Shown here piece after piece: positions 18,670-29,064 of a stretch of 64,000 bases of DNA. The first letter of the stretch is position 1. Each line of letters opens with the position of its first letter. Source of the DNA: Candidatus Magnetominusculus dajiuhuensis. GTDB taxonomy: Bacteria > Nitrospirota > Thermodesulfovibrionia > Thermodesulfovibrionales > Magnetobacteriaceae. The DNA is taken from contig JADFXP010000014.1 of NCBI GenBank assembly GCA_015233465.1, forward strand, positions 24,717 through 88,716, written 5' to 3'. The position numbers were made by a program, and so were the translations under genes. Below the pieces are notes generated by a model, which ran no database searches, was not told the origin of the DNA, and saw only the letters and a program-made list of their open reading frames with translations.

Positions 18670-18971
18670 AGTTTTATCTCTACATCGACACCCGCTGCAA
18701 GCTCTAATTTCATTAAAGCATCTACAGTCTGTTGTGTTGGCTCATGTATATCTAAAAGCCTTTTATGCGTTCTTATCTCAAACTGCTCTCTGGACTTTTT
18801 ATCAACATGCGGTGACCTGAGAACAGTAAACTTCTGTATCCTAGTTGGCAAAGGCACTGGCCCTGCTATGCGCGCTCCAGTCCTATGTGCTGTATCTACA
18901 AGCTCTTTCACAGACTGATCTAACAATCTATGATCGTATGCCCTCATCTTTATTCTAATCTTCTCGTGCAC
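18666..18971 (-). CDS. rpsJ: 30S ribosomal protein S10 (NusE)
   Basis: S10 is a ribosomal head protein and also the NusE antitermination partner of NusB and Nus[41 protein letters not shown] and [18 protein letters not shown] are conserved. 101 aa. It starts 3 nt after tuf, so the S10 block appears to be driven by the tuf promoter. Confidence 0.97.
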   Translation of the reverse strand: MHEKIRIKMRAYDHRLLDQSVKELVDTAHRTGARIAGPVPLPTRIQKFTVLRSPHVDKKSREQFEIRTHKRLLDIHEPTQQTVDALMKLELAAGVDVEIKL

Positions 18972-18974
18972 AGC

Positions 18975-20174
18975 TTACTTTATAACCTCAGTAACAACAC
19001 CAGCTCCAACTGTACGGCCGCCTTCTCTTATAGCAAATCTTACCTCTTTTTCCATTGCTATTGGGGCTATCAATTCTGCTGTCAGATTTATATTATCTCC
19101 TGGCATTACCATCTCTACTCCTTCTGGTAACTCCACTATCCCTGTTACATCCGTTGTCCTAAAATAAAACTGCGGTCTATAACCCTTGAAAAACGGAGTA
19201 TGTCTTCCGCCCTCTTCCTTTGTCAATATATATACCTTTGCCTTAAACTTTGTATGAGGCGTTATTGACCCAGGCTTTGCCAATACCTGACCTCTCTCTA
19301 CATCATCCTTACCAATTCCTCTTAACAATGCACCTATATTATCTCCTGCCCTTCCCTCATCAAGGAGCTTCCTGAACATCTCAACCCCTGTGACTACAGT
19401 CTTTGCAGTATCGCGTATTCCTATTACCTCTACCTCTTCGCCTACCTTTATAATACCCCTGTCTATCCTTCCTGTTACTACCGTTCCCCTGCCGCTTATC
19501 GAGAATACATCCTCTATCGGCATCAAAAACGGCTTGTCAAGCGGTCTCTCAGGTTCTGCTATATATCTGTCTACCTCTGCCATCAACTGATGTATACACT
19601 TATATTCCTCAGCATTTGCATCCGTGCTCTCACATGACATTGCCTTTAATGCACTGCCCCTAACTATCGGAATATCATCTCCGGGAAACTCATACTTGCT
19701 TAAAAGCTCACGCACTTCAAGCTCTACCAGATCAAGCAGCTCTTCATCATCTACCATATCTACCTTATTCATAAATACCACTATCATTGGCACGCCGACC
19801 TGCTTTGCAAGCAGTATATGTTCTCTGGTCTGAGGCATAGGACCGTCAGCAGCACTTACTACCAATATAGCTCCATCCATCTGTGCCGCACCTGTTATCA
19901 TGTTCTTTACATAATCTGCATGCCCAGGGCAGTCTACATGAGCATAATGACGCTTATCTGTCTCATACTCAACATGGGCTGTTGCTATGGTTATACCCCT
20001 TGCCTTTTCTTCAGGGGCGTTATCTATCTGATCATAGGCTGTAAACTTTGCCTGTCCCTTAAACGATAATGCCTTAGTTATCGCTGCAGTCAATGTCGTC
20101 TTTCCATGGTCTACATGACCAATCGTTCCTACATTAACATGAGGCTTATTTCTTTCAAATTTCTCTTTTGCCAT
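18975..20174 (-). CDS. tuf: Elongation factor Tu
   Basis: Delivers aminoacyl-tRNA to the ribosome with GTP. G-motifs: [49 protein letters not shown]; the effector region [20 protein letters not shown] is intact. 399 aa, with a small insert around [16 protein letters not shown] in the switch-to-domain-2 region. AAGGAGG lies 5 nt before the ATG. Only one tuf copy is in the window. It has its own promoter (20267-20295) and a 5' leader hairpin. Confidence 0.98.
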   Translation of the reverse strand: MAKEKFERNKPHVNVGTIGHVDHGKTTLTAAITKALSFKGQAKFTAYDQIDNAPEEKARGITIATAHVEYETDKRHYAHVDCPGHADYVKNMITGAAQMDGAILVVSAADGPMPQTREHILLAKQVGVPMIVVFMNKVDMVDDEELLDLVELEVRELLSKYEFPGDDIPIVRGSALKAMSCESTDANAEEYKCIHQLMAEVDRYIAEPERPLDKPFLMPIEDVFSISGRGTVVTGRIDRGIIKVGEEVEVIGIRDTAKTVVTGVEMFRKLLDEGRAGDNIGALLRGIGKDDVERGQVLAKPGSITPHTKFKAKVYILTKEEGGRHTPFFKGYRPQFYFRTTDVTGIVELPEGVEMVMPGDNINLTAELIAPIAMEKEVRFAIREGGRTVGAGVVTEVIK

Positions 20175-20223
20175 ACTAACCTCCTTGGCCTACTAAATCG
20201 CTGCCACCTTGCTACTGCAATCT

Positions 20224-20257
20224 ACTGTGACACTCGATAAAGTCGCTTACTCACAGT
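20224..20257 (-). promoter_or_regulatory. 5' leader hairpin of the tuf-S10 transcript
   Basis: Just downstream of the tuf promoter the transcript can fold a perfect 7-bp stem ACTGTGA/TCACAGT around a 20-nt loop that contains a further CGA...TCG pairing. It lies in the roughly 90-nt untranslated leader, with no U-run after it, so a regulatory or stability role is more likely than termination. No known ribosomal leader family was recognised. Confidence 0.4.
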
Positions 20258-20266
20258 TGAATGTAT

Positions 20267-20295
20267 ACTATATATGTTATTGAAATTAATGTCAA
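20267..20295 (-). promoter_or_regulatory. Sigma-70 promoter of tuf and the S10 block
   Basis: On the minus strand, TTGACA (20295-20290), 17-nt spacer, TATAGT (20272-20267). The -35 is perfect and the -10 matches five of six positions. It lies in the 179-nt gap after fusA and would give about 90 nt of leader before tuf. Confidence 0.8.
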
Positions 20296-20353
20296 CTAAA
20301 AAATGAACTTTTGCTAAATTTTATAAAAAAAAGTTTGTTTTACTACTTATATA

Positions 20354-22438
20354 TTAACTGCCTTTTACCTTCTTTACGATTTCTTCAGATACATTTTTAG
20401 GAACGTCTAAATAATAAGAAAACGTCATTGAATAATTTGCCCTGCCCTGTGTCTTAGAACGTAAATCTGTTGCATAACCAAACATCTCTGACAGAGGCAC
20501 AGTTGTAGCTATTACTTGAGCATTCCCTCTTTTATTTAATGATATTACCCTGCCGCGTCTTGAATTTATATCTCCAATAACATCTCCCATATACTCTTCT
20601 GGCGTTACAATCTCAACACTCATAATTGGTTCCATTATTACTGGATTTGCCAGCTTTACAGCAGCTTTTAATGCCATTGATCCTGCTATCTTAAATGCCA
20701 TTTCAGAGGAGTCTACCTCATGATATGAACCATCATAAACTGTTGCCTTTATATCTACCATAGGATACCCTGCAAGTGTTCCTATATTCATAGCTTCTTT
20801 TATTCCAGCCTCAATCGGATTGATATATTCCTTAGGAATTGAGCCTCCAACTACCTTGTTTTCAAAAACAAAACCGCCTCCAGGCTCCATCGGTTCTACG
20901 CTTAAGTAGACATGACCAAACTGACCGCGTCCACCTGTCTGCCTTATATATTTTCCTTCTGCCTTTGCTGGGTTTTTTATAGTTTCCCTATAAGCTACCT
21001 GTGGATTACCAACATTCGCCCCAACGCTAAACTCACGCAGTAACCTGTCTACGATTATCTCAAGATGGAGTTCACCCATCCCTGAAATAAGCGTCTGCCC
21101 AGTCTCTTCTGAAAACGAAACCTTAAACGATGGGTCTTCTTGTGCTAATTTATGCAAAGACTGTGAAAGTCTTTCCTGATCTGCCTTTGTCTTTGGCTCT
21201 ATAGCAATTGAGATTACAGGCTCTGGAAATTCTATGGATTCAAGTATTACCTTGTTTGCCGAATCACAAAGCGTATCTCCAGTCAAGGTATATTTTAACC
21301 CAACCAATGCTGCGATATCTCCAGTCCGTACATCCGTAATTTCCTCACGTTTATTAGAGTGCATCCTCAAAAATCTACCAGCCCTCTCTTTTTTATCCTT
21401 TGTTGAATTTAGTATCGCTGACCCTGCCTGTAAATTTCCAGAATATACCCTCACAAAGGTCAACTGTCCAACAAATGGATCCGTCATTACCTTAAATGCA
21501 AGAGCAGAAAATGGCGCGTCATCAGAGGCTTCTCTATTTGTCTCACTATCATCATCTGGATTTATACCCCTAATCGGCGGTACATCCAAAGGCGATGGCA
21601 GATAACTTATTATTCCATCAAGCAATAACTGCACGCCCTTATTCTTAAATGCTGAACCACAAAATATCGGAGTCAATTTTAATGATACAGTACCTTTTCT
21701 AAGCGCAGCAAATATCTCTTCTTCTGAAATCTCTTTTCCGTCAAGATACTTCTCCATTAATGTATCATCAATCTCTGAAACAGCTTCAAATATCTTCTCT
21801 CTATATTGTTTGACTATCTCTTTATATTCTTCTGGTATTTCCTCTTCAGCATATTTTGAGCCAAGCGCCTCATTATCAAAAAAATATGCCTTTTGACGCA
21901 CTAAATCTATAGGCCCTCTAAATTGATCTTCTGTGCCGATTGGTATCTGAACCGCTACTGGATTTGCACCAAGCCTCTCTATCATTGAGGCAATAGTCAT
22001 TGCATAATCAGCCCCTACCCTATCCATCTTATTTACAAAAGCAATAGTCGGGACTTGATATTTCTGAGCCTGTCTCCAGACTGTTTCTGACTGAGGCTCT
22101 ACGCCTGATACTGCGTCAAATACCATCACTGCGCCGTCAAGCACCCTTAACGATCTCTCAACCTCAATCGTAAAATCAACATGCCCTGGAGTATCTATAA
22201 TATTAACTCTATGATCCTTCCAAAAACACGTCGTTGCTGCAGAGGTAATAGTTATACCCCTCTCCTGCTCTTGAGGCATCCAGTCCATTACAGCAGTACC
22301 GTCATGAACCTCGCCTATCTTATATGTTACACCTGTATAATATAATATGCGCTCAGTTGTCGTGGTCTTGCCAGCATCAATGTGAGCCATAATACCTATA
22401 TTTCTGGTTTTATCTAATGGAAATCTTTTTTCAGACAT
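20354..22438 (-). CDS. fusA: Elongation factor G
   Basis: Translocase GTPase. [20 protein letters not shown] (P-loop), [20 protein letters not shown] and [10 protein letters not shown] form the G-domain; domain IV carries [20 protein letters not shown]. 694 aa is the usual length, and no sign of a mitochondrial-type or paralogous EF-G was seen. It lies 8 nt downstream of rpsG, in the canonical str order rpsL-rpsG-fusA-tuf. Confidence 0.98.
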   Translation of the reverse strand: MSEKRFPLDKTRNIGIMAHIDAGKTTTTERILYYTGVTYKIGEVHDGTAVMDWMPQEQERGITITSAATTCFWKDHRVNIIDTPGHVDFTIEVERSLRVLDGAVMVFDAVSGVEPQSETVWRQAQKYQVPTIAFVNKMDRVGADYAMTIASMIERLGANPVAVQIPIGTEDQFRGPIDLVRQKAYFFDNEALGSKYAEEEIPEEYKEIVKQYREKIFEAVSEIDDTLMEKYLDGKEISEEEIFAALRKGTVSLKLTPIFCGSAFKNKGVQLLLDGIISYLPSPLDVPPIRGINPDDDSETNREASDDAPFSALAFKVMTDPFVGQLTFVRVYSGNLQAGSAILNSTKDKKERAGRFLRMHSNKREEITDVRTGDIAALVGLKYTLTGDTLCDSANKVILESIEFPEPVISIAIEPKTKADQERLSQSLHKLAQEDPSFKVSFSEETGQTLISGMGELHLEIIVDRLLREFSVGANVGNPQVAYRETIKNPAKAEGKYIRQTGGRGQFGHVYLSVEPMEPGGGFVFENKVVGGSIPKEYINPIEAGIKEAMNIGTLAGYPMVDIKATVYDGSYHEVDSSEMAFKIAGSMALKAAVKLANPVIMEPIMSVEIVTPEEYMGDVIGDINSRRGRVISLNKRGNAQVIATTVPLSEMFGYATDLRSKTQGRANYSMTFSYYLDVPKNVSEEIVKKVKGS

Positions 22439-22446
22439 TTATCTAA

Positions 22447-22917
22447 TTACCATCTATAATGAGCAAATGCCTTATTTGCATCAGCCATCTTATGAGTATC
22501 CTCTTTCTTTTTAATGGTTGCACCAGTATTATTGTATGCATTTAAAAGTTCAATCGCCAAGCGTTCTGTCATTGTTTTTTCTGTTCTCTGTCTTGAAAAA
22601 TTGCTAATCCAACGAAAAGCTAAAGCTGCCCTCCTGTTTGGTTTTATCTCAACAGGAACCTGATATGTAGCTCCGCCCACTCTGCGCGGCTTTACCTCAA
22701 CTGCAGGCTTAACATTTTCTATTGCTGCCTTAAAAACCTTTAAAGGATCATCCTTAGTCTTTTCTTTAATAATATCAAATGCGCCGTAGCATATCTGTTC
22801 AGCAGTAAATTTCTTTCCATTTTTCATCAATATATTTATAAACTTCCCTACCAGCTTGCTGTTATACTTTGGATCAGGCAGTATCTCTCTTTTGTCAGCA
22901 ACTCTTCTTCTTGGCAT
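22447..22917 (-). CDS. rpsG: 30S ribosomal protein S7
   Basis: Primary 16S rRNA binder of the head and, in E. coli, str operon repressor. [40 protein letters not shown] [20 protein letters not shown] and [20 protein letters not shown] are conserved. 156 aa. The 209-nt gap to rpsL holds a short palindromic repeat. Confidence 0.97.
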   Translation of the reverse strand: MPRRRVADKREILPDPKYNSKLVGKFINILMKNGKKFTAEQICYGAFDIIKEKTKDDPLKVFKAAIENVKPAVEVKPRRVGGATYQVPVEIKPNRRAALAFRWISNFSRQRTEKTMTERLAIELLNAYNNTGATIKKKEDTHKMADANKAFAHYRW

Positions 22918-22959
22918 ATGTACCTCAAAAAATTAAGAATTTATATTTATTTATATTTC

Positions 22960-22978
22960 GTAAGGGCGCTGCCCTTAC
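22960..22978. repeat. Short palindrome of the GGGCnnTGCCC repeat type inside the str operon
   Basis: GTAAGGGC-GCT-GCCCTTAC, an 8-bp perfect stem with a 3-nt loop, in the rpsL-rpsG gap. The core resembles the interspersed repeats found elsewhere in the window. It is the only such element inside the ribosomal superoperon. Confidence 0.5.
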
Positions 22979-23126
22979 ACTTCAACTCTTAGCATAATAC
23001 AATGCTATATCAATTCATTAGCAATCACTCAAAACGACATATACCCTACATTATACTCTTAAATAATTATTCTAAGGTAAAATTAGTTAAGAAAATCTAT
23101 CTCACTATTGCAAGAGACTCTTCAAC

Positions 23127-23498
23127 TTACTTTGGACGTTTTGCGCCATACTTAGACCTGCTGCGTTTGCGATTAGCGACACCCATTGTATCAAGCGTAC
23201 CTCTAATTATGTGATACCTTACACCTGGTAAATCCTTTACTCTTCCGCCTCTTATAAGAACAATTGAATGCTCCTGAAGATTATGACCTACGCCTGGGAT
23301 ATATGCAGTAACCTCAAAGCCATTAGTCAACCTAATCCTCGCTACTTTTCTTAACGCTGAGTTTGGCTTTTTTGGCGTTGTAGTGTATACCCTTAGGCAT
23401 ACGCCTCTTCTTTGCGGACAGTCCTCTAATGCTGGACTCTTAGTCTTTTTTATCGTACTTTTTCTACCTTTACGAACTAATTGCGCTATTGTTGGCAC
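23127..23498 (-). CDS. rpsL: 30S ribosomal protein S12
   Basis: S12 controls decoding accuracy and is the streptomycin target. [39 protein letters not shown] and [20 protein letters not shown] are conserved; the lysine of KKPNSALRK has the wild-type, sensitive-type residue. 123 aa. It is the first gene of the superoperon; rpoB and rpoC are not upstream here, since the neighbouring gene is divergent. Confidence 0.98.
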   Translation of the reverse strand: MPTIAQLVRKGRKSTIKKTKSPALEDCPQRRGVCLRVYTTTPKKPNSALRKVARIRLTNGFEVTAYIPGVGHNLQEHSIVLIRGGRVKDLPGVRYHIIRGTLDTMGVANRKRSRSKYGAKRPK

Positions 23499-23539
23499 TT
23501 TACCTCCAAATCAACTATGATGTTTCTGAAATCCTATGA

Positions 23540-23569
23540 ATACTACACAAAGAAAAACCCTTTTGTCAA
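23540..23569 (-). promoter_or_regulatory. Sigma-70 promoter of the str operon
   Basis: On the minus strand, TTGACA (23569-23564), 18-nt spacer, TAGTAT (23545-23540), about 40 nt before the rpsL ATG. A perfect -35 and a four-of-six -10. It sits in the 240-nt divergent region between rpsL and the membrane protein gene. Confidence 0.7.
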
Positions 23570-23738
23570 GGCATTTTATCTTTATTTTAAAATATCTTAT
23601 ATTATTTTTTTTAGCGTTGCTAACATCTCTAATAATTGTGTCTCAAATTATTAATGTATCTTGTTATAAATCGTCTAATAATGTTATCTTAAGCAATTAT
23701 CTATTTTCATTTCTAACAAAAAAAGGAACGCTTGTTAA

Positions 23739-24692
23739 ATGTCTTCAAATGTTCAACATTTTGATTATGCACAGTCCATTAAATCTGGAATTGACGCAGC
23801 ATGGAGAGTATGGCAAACAGCTCTAATCAGGCTTATATTTTTCATTTTCAGCGTCATTGGCATGGCTGTAATCATAGGCATAGTTCTCACCATTGGTTGG
23901 GTTATTGCTGGAGTAAATATACATGAACTTAGAAATTTTGGTAACGTTAATGACCTGATTTCATTAATATTAGGAAAATATTTTACTATCACCATAGTAA
24001 CAAGTATCATACTTCTTTTTTATATAATGATTGTACTTACTATTGCCCTTTATATCTTCGGCGGCAGTTGCGGATGTATTGCACTTGCCATAAAAAATCC
24101 TAATTATCGTTTAACATGGAATGATTTTATATTTATTGGCAAAAAAACATTCTTTACCTTGATTTGGTTTATAACATTATTCAGTCTCTTAGGCATATTA
24201 TGTAATATTATCTTAGTATTAGACAGCACGCTTGCTTATAGAATTGTCAAAGATATACAAAATCTTTTCATAGACTCAATGATTGTAATATTTACTATAA
24301 TATTCAATGTCTCTTTAGTGGTAATAATGCTTAGCCTATTTTTCTACGGCACTGCCTCGATTTACCTTAAAGAAAACAGCGCCAAACTAGCATTAACAGA
24401 CGCATTTAATTTCTTCAAAAAACGACCTTCCAGTATATGGTTCATCTTTATTATTGGTGTATTTTATGCGCTTCTAAATTTGGTTTTTATATTGATAAGT
24501 TTAATCATTGCCAAATTGCCTACGATTGGATTTTATATCTCTATTCCTTTTAATCTTATCATTTATTTTATTCAAAGCATTTTAAATATTTCACTTATTG
24601 GAAGTATTTTTTATTATTATGGAGAAATTGAAGGTCTTTTTAAAACCTCGGAAGATCAGCCTGCTGAAACTCAACATGAAATAACACTTTAA
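23739..24692 (+). CDS. Integral membrane protein of unknown function
   Basis: 317 residues with about six to seven hydrophobic segments: near 30-50, 80-115, 130-160, 180-215, 235-260 and 265-300. After a short cytosolic lead it reads SIKSGIDAAWRVWQTALIR, a positively charged patch before the first helix, and it ends in a polar tail (TSEDQPAETQHEITL). No catalytic motif was recognised. The overall look is of the DUF-type multi-helix membrane proteins related to glycerophosphodiester-phosphodiesterase membrane domains, but that is only an impression. It is divergent from rpsL and overlaps the converging LipM-like gene by 53 nt. Confidence 0.7.
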   Translation: MSSNVQHFDYAQSIKSGIDAAWRVWQTALIRLIFFIFSVIGMAVIIGIVLTIGWVIAGVNIHELRNFGNVNDLISLILGKYFTITIVTSIILLFYIMIVLTIALYIFGGSCGCIALAIKNPNYRLTWNDFIFIGKKTFFTLIWFITLFSLLGILCNIILVLDSTLAYRIVKDIQNLFIDSMIVIFTIIFNVSLVVIMLSLFFYGTASIYLKENSAKLALTDAFNFFKKRPSSIWFIFIIGVFYALLNLVFILISLIIAKLPTIGFYISIPFNLIIYFIQSILNISLIGSIFYYYGEIEGLFKTSEDQPAETQHEITL

Positions 24693-25392
24693 AAGCCCTT
24701 ATAATTGCATCCATTAAATTTTCTTTTGTAATACCAATTATTAATTCATTGATTCCAGCCATTGAGTCAAAGGGATTATTGGTTGTGGGCTGCGCCCCCA
24801 AACCCCGCAGGGCATTAAGGTGATCAAAATTAAAAACCCTTGACATCAATTCTCTATTGATAGTCAATGGAATCGAGCCTTGCTGCAAGAAATATCCACC
24901 CTGATAACGTCTTTGTGCAGAACCTATAATCTTTTTTCCTGATGCAGTCATCTCTCCAAATGAAGGTGAATCAAAACACAGAGGGCTTGCTGAGTTCCTG
25001 TTTTTCCTTCTATCATTTGTGACAACCTCTAAACCAATTTCGCTAAATGCAGTCTTAAATACATCACTTAATTTATGGTAATTATCCAAGAGATTATTTG
25101 TAAAAATGCCGTCATTAATCCCTGAGGCAAAACTATAAGTCAATTCGTTGTCATGCAAAACTGCTCGCCCGCCGGTAGGTCTTTTTACAACAGGTATTGA
25201 GTTATCTTTACAATAATCTATATTTATACCTGATTCCTTTTGAAAATATCCAAGCGTAACAGATGGAACGTTCCAGCCGTAGAATCTAAGGGCAGAAGCA
25301 TCTCCATAAATGACTTCATCTGCTATCTCTTGATCTATCGTCATATTCTGAGAAGCATCAAGTATTTTATAATCAAATAAACGCCAAATCAT
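24640..25392 (-). CDS. LipM-like octanoyl/lipoyl transferase carrying a repeat-derived insertion
   Basis: Biotin/lipoate A/B transferase fold. SVTLGYFQKESGINIDYCKD leads to the binding loop VVKRPTGGRAVLHDNELTYS, then to LCFDSPSFGEMTASGKKIIGSAQRR, which resembles the Cys-containing acyl-accepting region of LipM with the conserved Lys and GSAQ. LipM attaches octanoate to lipoyl domains. Length is 250 aa. Residues ~191-203 (LNALRGLGAQPT) are encoded by a palindromic repeat of the family spread through this window. The 3' end overlaps the convergent membrane-protein gene by 53 nt. LplA or BirA-like alternatives are less likely; exact specificity is not certain. Confidence 0.8.
   Translation of the reverse strand: MIWRLFDYKILDASQNMTIDQEIADEVIYGDASALRFYGWNVPSVTLGYFQKESGINIDYCKDNSIPVVKRPTGGRAVLHDNELTYSFASGINDGIFTNNLLDNYHKLSDVFKTAFSEIGLEVVTNDRRKNRNSASPLCFDSPSFGEMTASGKKIIGSAQRRYQGGYFLQQGSIPLTINRELMSRVFNFDHLNALRGLGAQPTTNNPFDSMAGINELIIGITKENLMDAIIRAFKVLFHVEFQQADLPRF
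24786..24820. repeat. GGGCTGCGCCCC repeat inside the LipM-like coding region
   Basis: GGGCTGCGCCCCCAAACCCC followed by GCAGGGCATTAAGG matches, with few differences, the intergenic copy at 38929-38964 (GGGGCTGCGCCCCAAACCCT, GCAAGGCATTAAGG). Here it is in frame and translated. Confidence 0.8.
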
Positions 25393-25479
25393 GTTTAATT
25401 ATGGGGTCAAGGACCCAGTTATAAAAACCCTTAGAGAAATATATTCTATTTTAAGTTATACTAAAGTTATAATAATATT

Positions 25480-27591
25480 ATGGTTAAATTAAAAACAATT
25501 ATATTAATCATATATCTAACATTAGGAATAATAAACAATGCTATGGCAGCCCAAAACAAATTAGCTAATGAACTAAGCCCATATCTACTACAGCACGCAG
25601 CCAATCCTGTAAACTGGTATCCATGGGGTGATGAGGCTTTTAATCAGGCAAAGAAGCAGGATAAATTAATATTTTTATCCATAGGTTATTCCACCTGTCA
25701 TTGGTGTCATGTAATGGAGCAGGAATCATTTATGGACAACGAGATTGCTGCGATATTAAATCAATCCTATATCTCAATAAAGGTTGACCGTGAGGAACGC
25801 CCAGATATTGATAATACATATATGACACTTTGTCAGATGCTGACTGGGTCAGGAGGCTGGCCTCTTACAATCATAATGACACCTGATAAAAAACCTTTTT
25901 TTGCAGGGACTTATTTCCCAAAAAATACTCGGCTTAGAATAATTGGGTTAATGGAGCTGCTTCCTAAGATAAATCAAGTATGGAAAACCGATAGAAAAAA
26001 ATTACTAAATGCAGGCAGTGATAACATATCTTCCCTAAAGACTGCCACAATCTATACATCAGGCGAAAAGATTGATAAATATATAATTCAAAAAACATAT
26101 TCTAAATTATCAGAGCTTTATGACCCTATACACGGCGGATTTGGCGATGCCCCAAAGTTTCCAACGCCTCATTATCTCTCTTTTTTACTAAGATATTGGA
26201 GCAGCACTGGAAGTGTTGATGCCCTAACAATTGTGCAGTCAACGCTGAAGGCAATGCGCACTGGCGGGATATATGACCAGATTGGCTTTGGCTTTCATCG
26301 TTATTCAACAGATAATAATTGGCTCGTTCCGCATTTTGAGAAGATGCTCTATGATCAAGCAATGCTCTCGATGGTCTATACTGAGGCTTATTTGGCTACA
26401 GGCAATGCTGAATATAAAAAAACGGCAGAAGAGATTTATTCTTTTATTCAGAGTGATATGACATCTCCACAAGGCGGGTTTTATACAGCGATAGACGCGG
26501 ATTCAGACGGCAGCGAGGGCAAGTTTTATCTATGGAGCGAGGATGAGATAAAAAAAGCCCTGCCTGCAAGTGACGCAGCCCTTGCTATTAAGTTATTTAA
26601 TATCTCTAGTGTTGGTAACTATCAAGAATCTGGCGTAAAAACTGGTAAAAATATTCTATATCAAACAAAATTTATCTCAGATAATGATTTTATAAGGATA
26701 ACCAAAGAGCTAAAAGCTGCCAGAGATAAACGTATTAAACCATTTAAAGATGATAAAATTCTCACTGATGGAAGCGGGCTTATGATTGCCTCATATGCTA
26801 TTGCAGGAAGTGCGTTTAATAATAAACAATATATAGAACAAGCTGAAAAGGCGGCAGACTTTATTTTAACTAAAATGCGCTCAAAAGACGGTCGGCTGCT
26901 GCATCGCTATAGAAACGGTCAGGCATTAATTTCAGCAAACATTGATGATTACGCATTTTTCATCTGGGGTCTAATTGAGCTTTACGAGGCTACATTTAAA
27001 ATTGAATATCTAAAGTCTGCAATTTCCCTTAATAATGATTTGATAAAACACTTCTGGGATACAAAAAACGGCGGATTTTATTTTACCCCAGACGACGGCG
27101 AGACTGAAATCCGTGACAAAAAAATCTATGATGGCGCTATACCTTCAGGAAATTCTGTCGCTGCCCTGAATCTGCTAAGGCTTGGCCGAATAACTGCAAA
27201 TTCCAAACTTGAAGAAATGGTTGAAAAGATCGGGATGGTATTTTCAAAAGATGTCATGCAAGCCCCAGCGCAGCATTCATTTTTAGTAAGTGTATTTGAT
27301 TTCATGCTTGGGACAACTTACGAGGTAGTCATTGTAGGAGATCCAGCCAAAGACGATACTAAGGAAATGCTTGCAGCAATAAAATCGCATTTTATACCTA
27401 ACAAAGTGATTATATTTAAAGACAATAATAATCAAGATATAACAGAGATTGCAAAATATACAAAAGGCCAAACGACCAAAAACGGACATGCCTCTGCGTA
27501 CGTATGCGTTAATTACGCATGCCATGAACCAACTCAAGATAAATCCAAGATGCTTGATTTACTAAAACCGCAAAGAAAATCACATAAATAA
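25480..27591 (+). CDS. Secreted DUF255 thioredoxin-fold protein (YyaL/SSP411 family)
   Basis: 703 residues. An N-terminal signal peptide (hydrophobic to about residue 23, ending NNAMAAQ) suggests a periplasmic form, whereas most family members are cytosolic. The DUF255 thioredoxin-like domain shows [39 protein letters not shown] (CxxC pair), [14 protein letters not shown] and [20 protein letters not shown]. The rest is an alpha/alpha-toroid like N-acylglucosamine epimerases, with [12 protein letters not shown] and [19 protein letters not shown]. The physiological reaction of the family is not settled; the CxxC supports redox or thiol work. It begins about 90 nt from the divergent LipM-like gene and is followed by surE. 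Confidence 0.9.
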   Translation: MVKLKTIILIIYLTLGIINNAMAAQNKLANELSPYLLQHAANPVNWYPWGDEAFNQAKKQDKLIFLSIGYSTCHWCHVMEQESFMDNEIAAILNQSYISIKVDREERPDIDNTYMTLCQMLTGSGGWPLTIIMTPDKKPFFAGTYFPKNTRLRIIGLMELLPKINQVWKTDRKKLLNAGSDNISSLKTATIYTSGEKIDKYIIQKTYSKLSELYDPIHGGFGDAPKFPTPHYLSFLLRYWSSTGSVDALTIVQSTLKAMRTGGIYDQIGFGFHRYSTDNNWLVPHFEKMLYDQAMLSMVYTEAYLATGNAEYKKTAEEIYSFIQSDMTSPQGGFYTAIDADSDGSEGKFYLWSEDEIKKALPASDAALAIKLFNISSVGNYQESGVKTGKNILYQTKFISDNDFIRITKELKAARDKRIKPFKDDKILTDGSGLMIASYAIAGSAFNNKQYIEQAEKAADFILTKMRSKDGRLLHRYRNGQALISANIDDYAFFIWGLIELYEATFKIEYLKSAISLNNDLIKHFWDTKNGGFYFTPDDGETEIRDKKIYDGAIPSGNSVAALNLLRLGRITANSKLEEMVEKIGMVFSKDVMQAPAQHSFLVSVFDFMLGTTYEVVIVGDPAKDDTKEMLAAIKSHFIPNKVIIFKDNNNQDITEIAKYTKGQTTKNGHASAYVCVNYACHEPTQDKSKMLDLLKPQRKSHK

Positions 27592-27616
27592 TAATGGAAT
27601 TATATTATAATAAACA

Positions 27617-28390
27617 ATGCCAACAATTCTTATAACCAATGACGACGGTATCTTCTCCCCAGGGCTTGATGCCCTTGCCGAATCCCTAAAGACAATCGGA
27701 GATGTCATAATTATCGCCCCAGACCGTGAAAAAAGCGCTACCAGTCAGTCTCTGACCATCACAAGACCCCTTAAAGTCATCAAAATTAATTCAAATAAAT
27801 ACACAATTGACGGCACACCAACTGACTGCATAGCTGTCGGCTTAAAAAAAATACTCACTAAAAAGCCTAACCTTATAGTCTCAGGCATCAATCTTGGCGG
27901 AAATCTCGGAGATGATATTAATTACTCTGGCACTGTAGCTGCAGCCAAAGAAGGCACTTTATTAGGCATTCCATCCTTTGCAATATCAGTTGTAGCACTT
28001 AAAGATTTCATCTTTGAAGCAGCTATGGAGACTGCCCCCAAAATCGCAATTATGATATTAAAAAATGGTCTCCCTGCTAATACTCTATTAAATGTAAATC
28101 TGCCCCTCGTCACCCCAGATAAAATTAAAGGATTTAAATTTACTAAACAAGGAAAACGTGTATACAATAACTCAATTATGGATATTAACGACCCTTGGGG
28201 TAAACCCCACTTCTGGATCGGCGGAGGCACCCCCTCTTGGGACGGCGGAAATAATTCTGATTACTACGCAATCTCTAATAACTACATTTCCATTACCCCG
28301 CTTCAGCTTGATATGACTAATTATGATTATCTTAAGGTTCTTCTTGAGGGCTCTGCCCATGTTATCTACGGGCCCCCGCAAGGAATTTAA
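27617..28390 (+). CDS. surE: 5'/3'-nucleotidase SurE with a repeat-encoded C-terminus
   Basis: SurE dephosphorylates nucleoside monophosphates under stress. Metal motif ILITNDDGIFSPGLDALAES at the start, IDGTPTDCIAVGL near residue 70 and VSGINLGGNLGDDINYSGTV near residue 95 are conserved. The last ~15 residues (LEGSAHVIYGPPQGI) are encoded by the copy of the palindromic repeat at 28346-28422, which supplies the stop codon region. Length 257 aa is near normal, so the native tail was replaced or trimmed. It is followed by pcm 47 nt later, the usual stationary-phase pairing. Confidence 0.95.
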   Translation: MPTILITNDDGIFSPGLDALAESLKTIGDVIIIAPDREKSATSQSLTITRPLKVIKINSNKYTIDGTPTDCIAVGLKKILTKKPNLIVSGINLGGNLGDDINYSGTVAAAKEGTLLGIPSFAISVVALKDFIFEAAMETAPKIAIMILKNGLPANTLLNVNLPLVTPDKIKGFKFTKQGKRVYNNSIMDINDPWGKPHFWIGGGTPSWDGGNNSDYYAISNNYISITPLQLDMTNYDYLKVLLEGSAHVIYGPPQGI

Positions 28391-28422
28391 TCGGGTTTGG
28401 GGCTATTGCCCCAATTTGACCC
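28346..28422. repeat. Palindromic repeat overlapping the end of surE
   Basis: GAGGGCTCTGCCC, GGGCCCCCGCAAGG and a second palindrome GGGGCTATTGCCCC downstream. The first half is translated as the tail of SurE, the second half lies in the surE-pcm gap. Confidence 0.75.
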
Positions 28423-28437
28423 TTTTATAAAAAAAAA

Positions 28438-29064
28438 ATGATACATTCACAATTAATCAGCCGCGGAATTACAGATAAATTTGTCCTTGATGCAATGGAC
28501 AAAGTACCAAGACATCTTTTTGTGCCATTAGATTTACAAGAAGAAGCTTATGACGACCGCGCACTGCCTATCGGCGAAAATCAAACAATATCACAGCCTT
28601 ATATGGTTGCGCTTATGACAGAATTATTATCCCTTAATAACAATTGCACTGTCCTTGAAATTGGCACTGGTTCTGGCTATCAAGCAGCTATCTTAGCCCA
28701 TATTGCATTTAAGGTATACACAATAGAACGAATCCCTACACTATTACAAGAGGCTGAAAAACGATTTATTGATCTTAGATATAATAATATATTCACAAAA
28801 CTTGGCGACGGCTCAAAAGGATGGGGAGAAGGATTATTATTTGATAGAATTATTATCACTGCTGCCACACCATCTGTACCTCAAGTGATAATAAATCAAC
28901 TCGCAGACCCAGGCATTATCGTAGCCCCAGTTGGAGAGCGTTATTCACAATCCCTAGTTATAATTACAAAAGACACAAAAAAATACGGTAATACTCTAAA
29001 TACACAATATCAAACGCCATGTATATTTGTCCCGCTTATAGGGAAATACGGCTGGAGTGACTAA
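28438..29064 (+). CDS. pcm: Protein-L-isoaspartate O-methyltransferase
   Basis: Repairs isoaspartyl residues by AdoMet-dependent methylation. SRGITDKFVLDAMDKVPRHL, AYDDRALPIGENQTISQPYM and the methyltransferase motif VLEIGTGSGYQAAILAHIA are diagnostic; DRIIITAATPSVPQVIINQL is the later conserved block. 208 aa. The stop and the amrS start overlap by 1 nt (TAATG), so surE-pcm-amrS form an operon. Confidence 0.95.
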   Translation: MIHSQLISRGITDKFVLDAMDKVPRHLFVPLDLQEEAYDDRALPIGENQTISQPYMVALMTELLSLNNNCTVLEIGTGSGYQAAILAHIAFKVYTIERIPTLLQEAEKRFIDLRYNNIFTKLGDGSKGWGEGLLFDRIIITAATPSVPQVIINQLADPGIIVAPVGERYSQSLVIITKDTKKYGNTLNTQYQTPCIFVPLIGKYGWSD

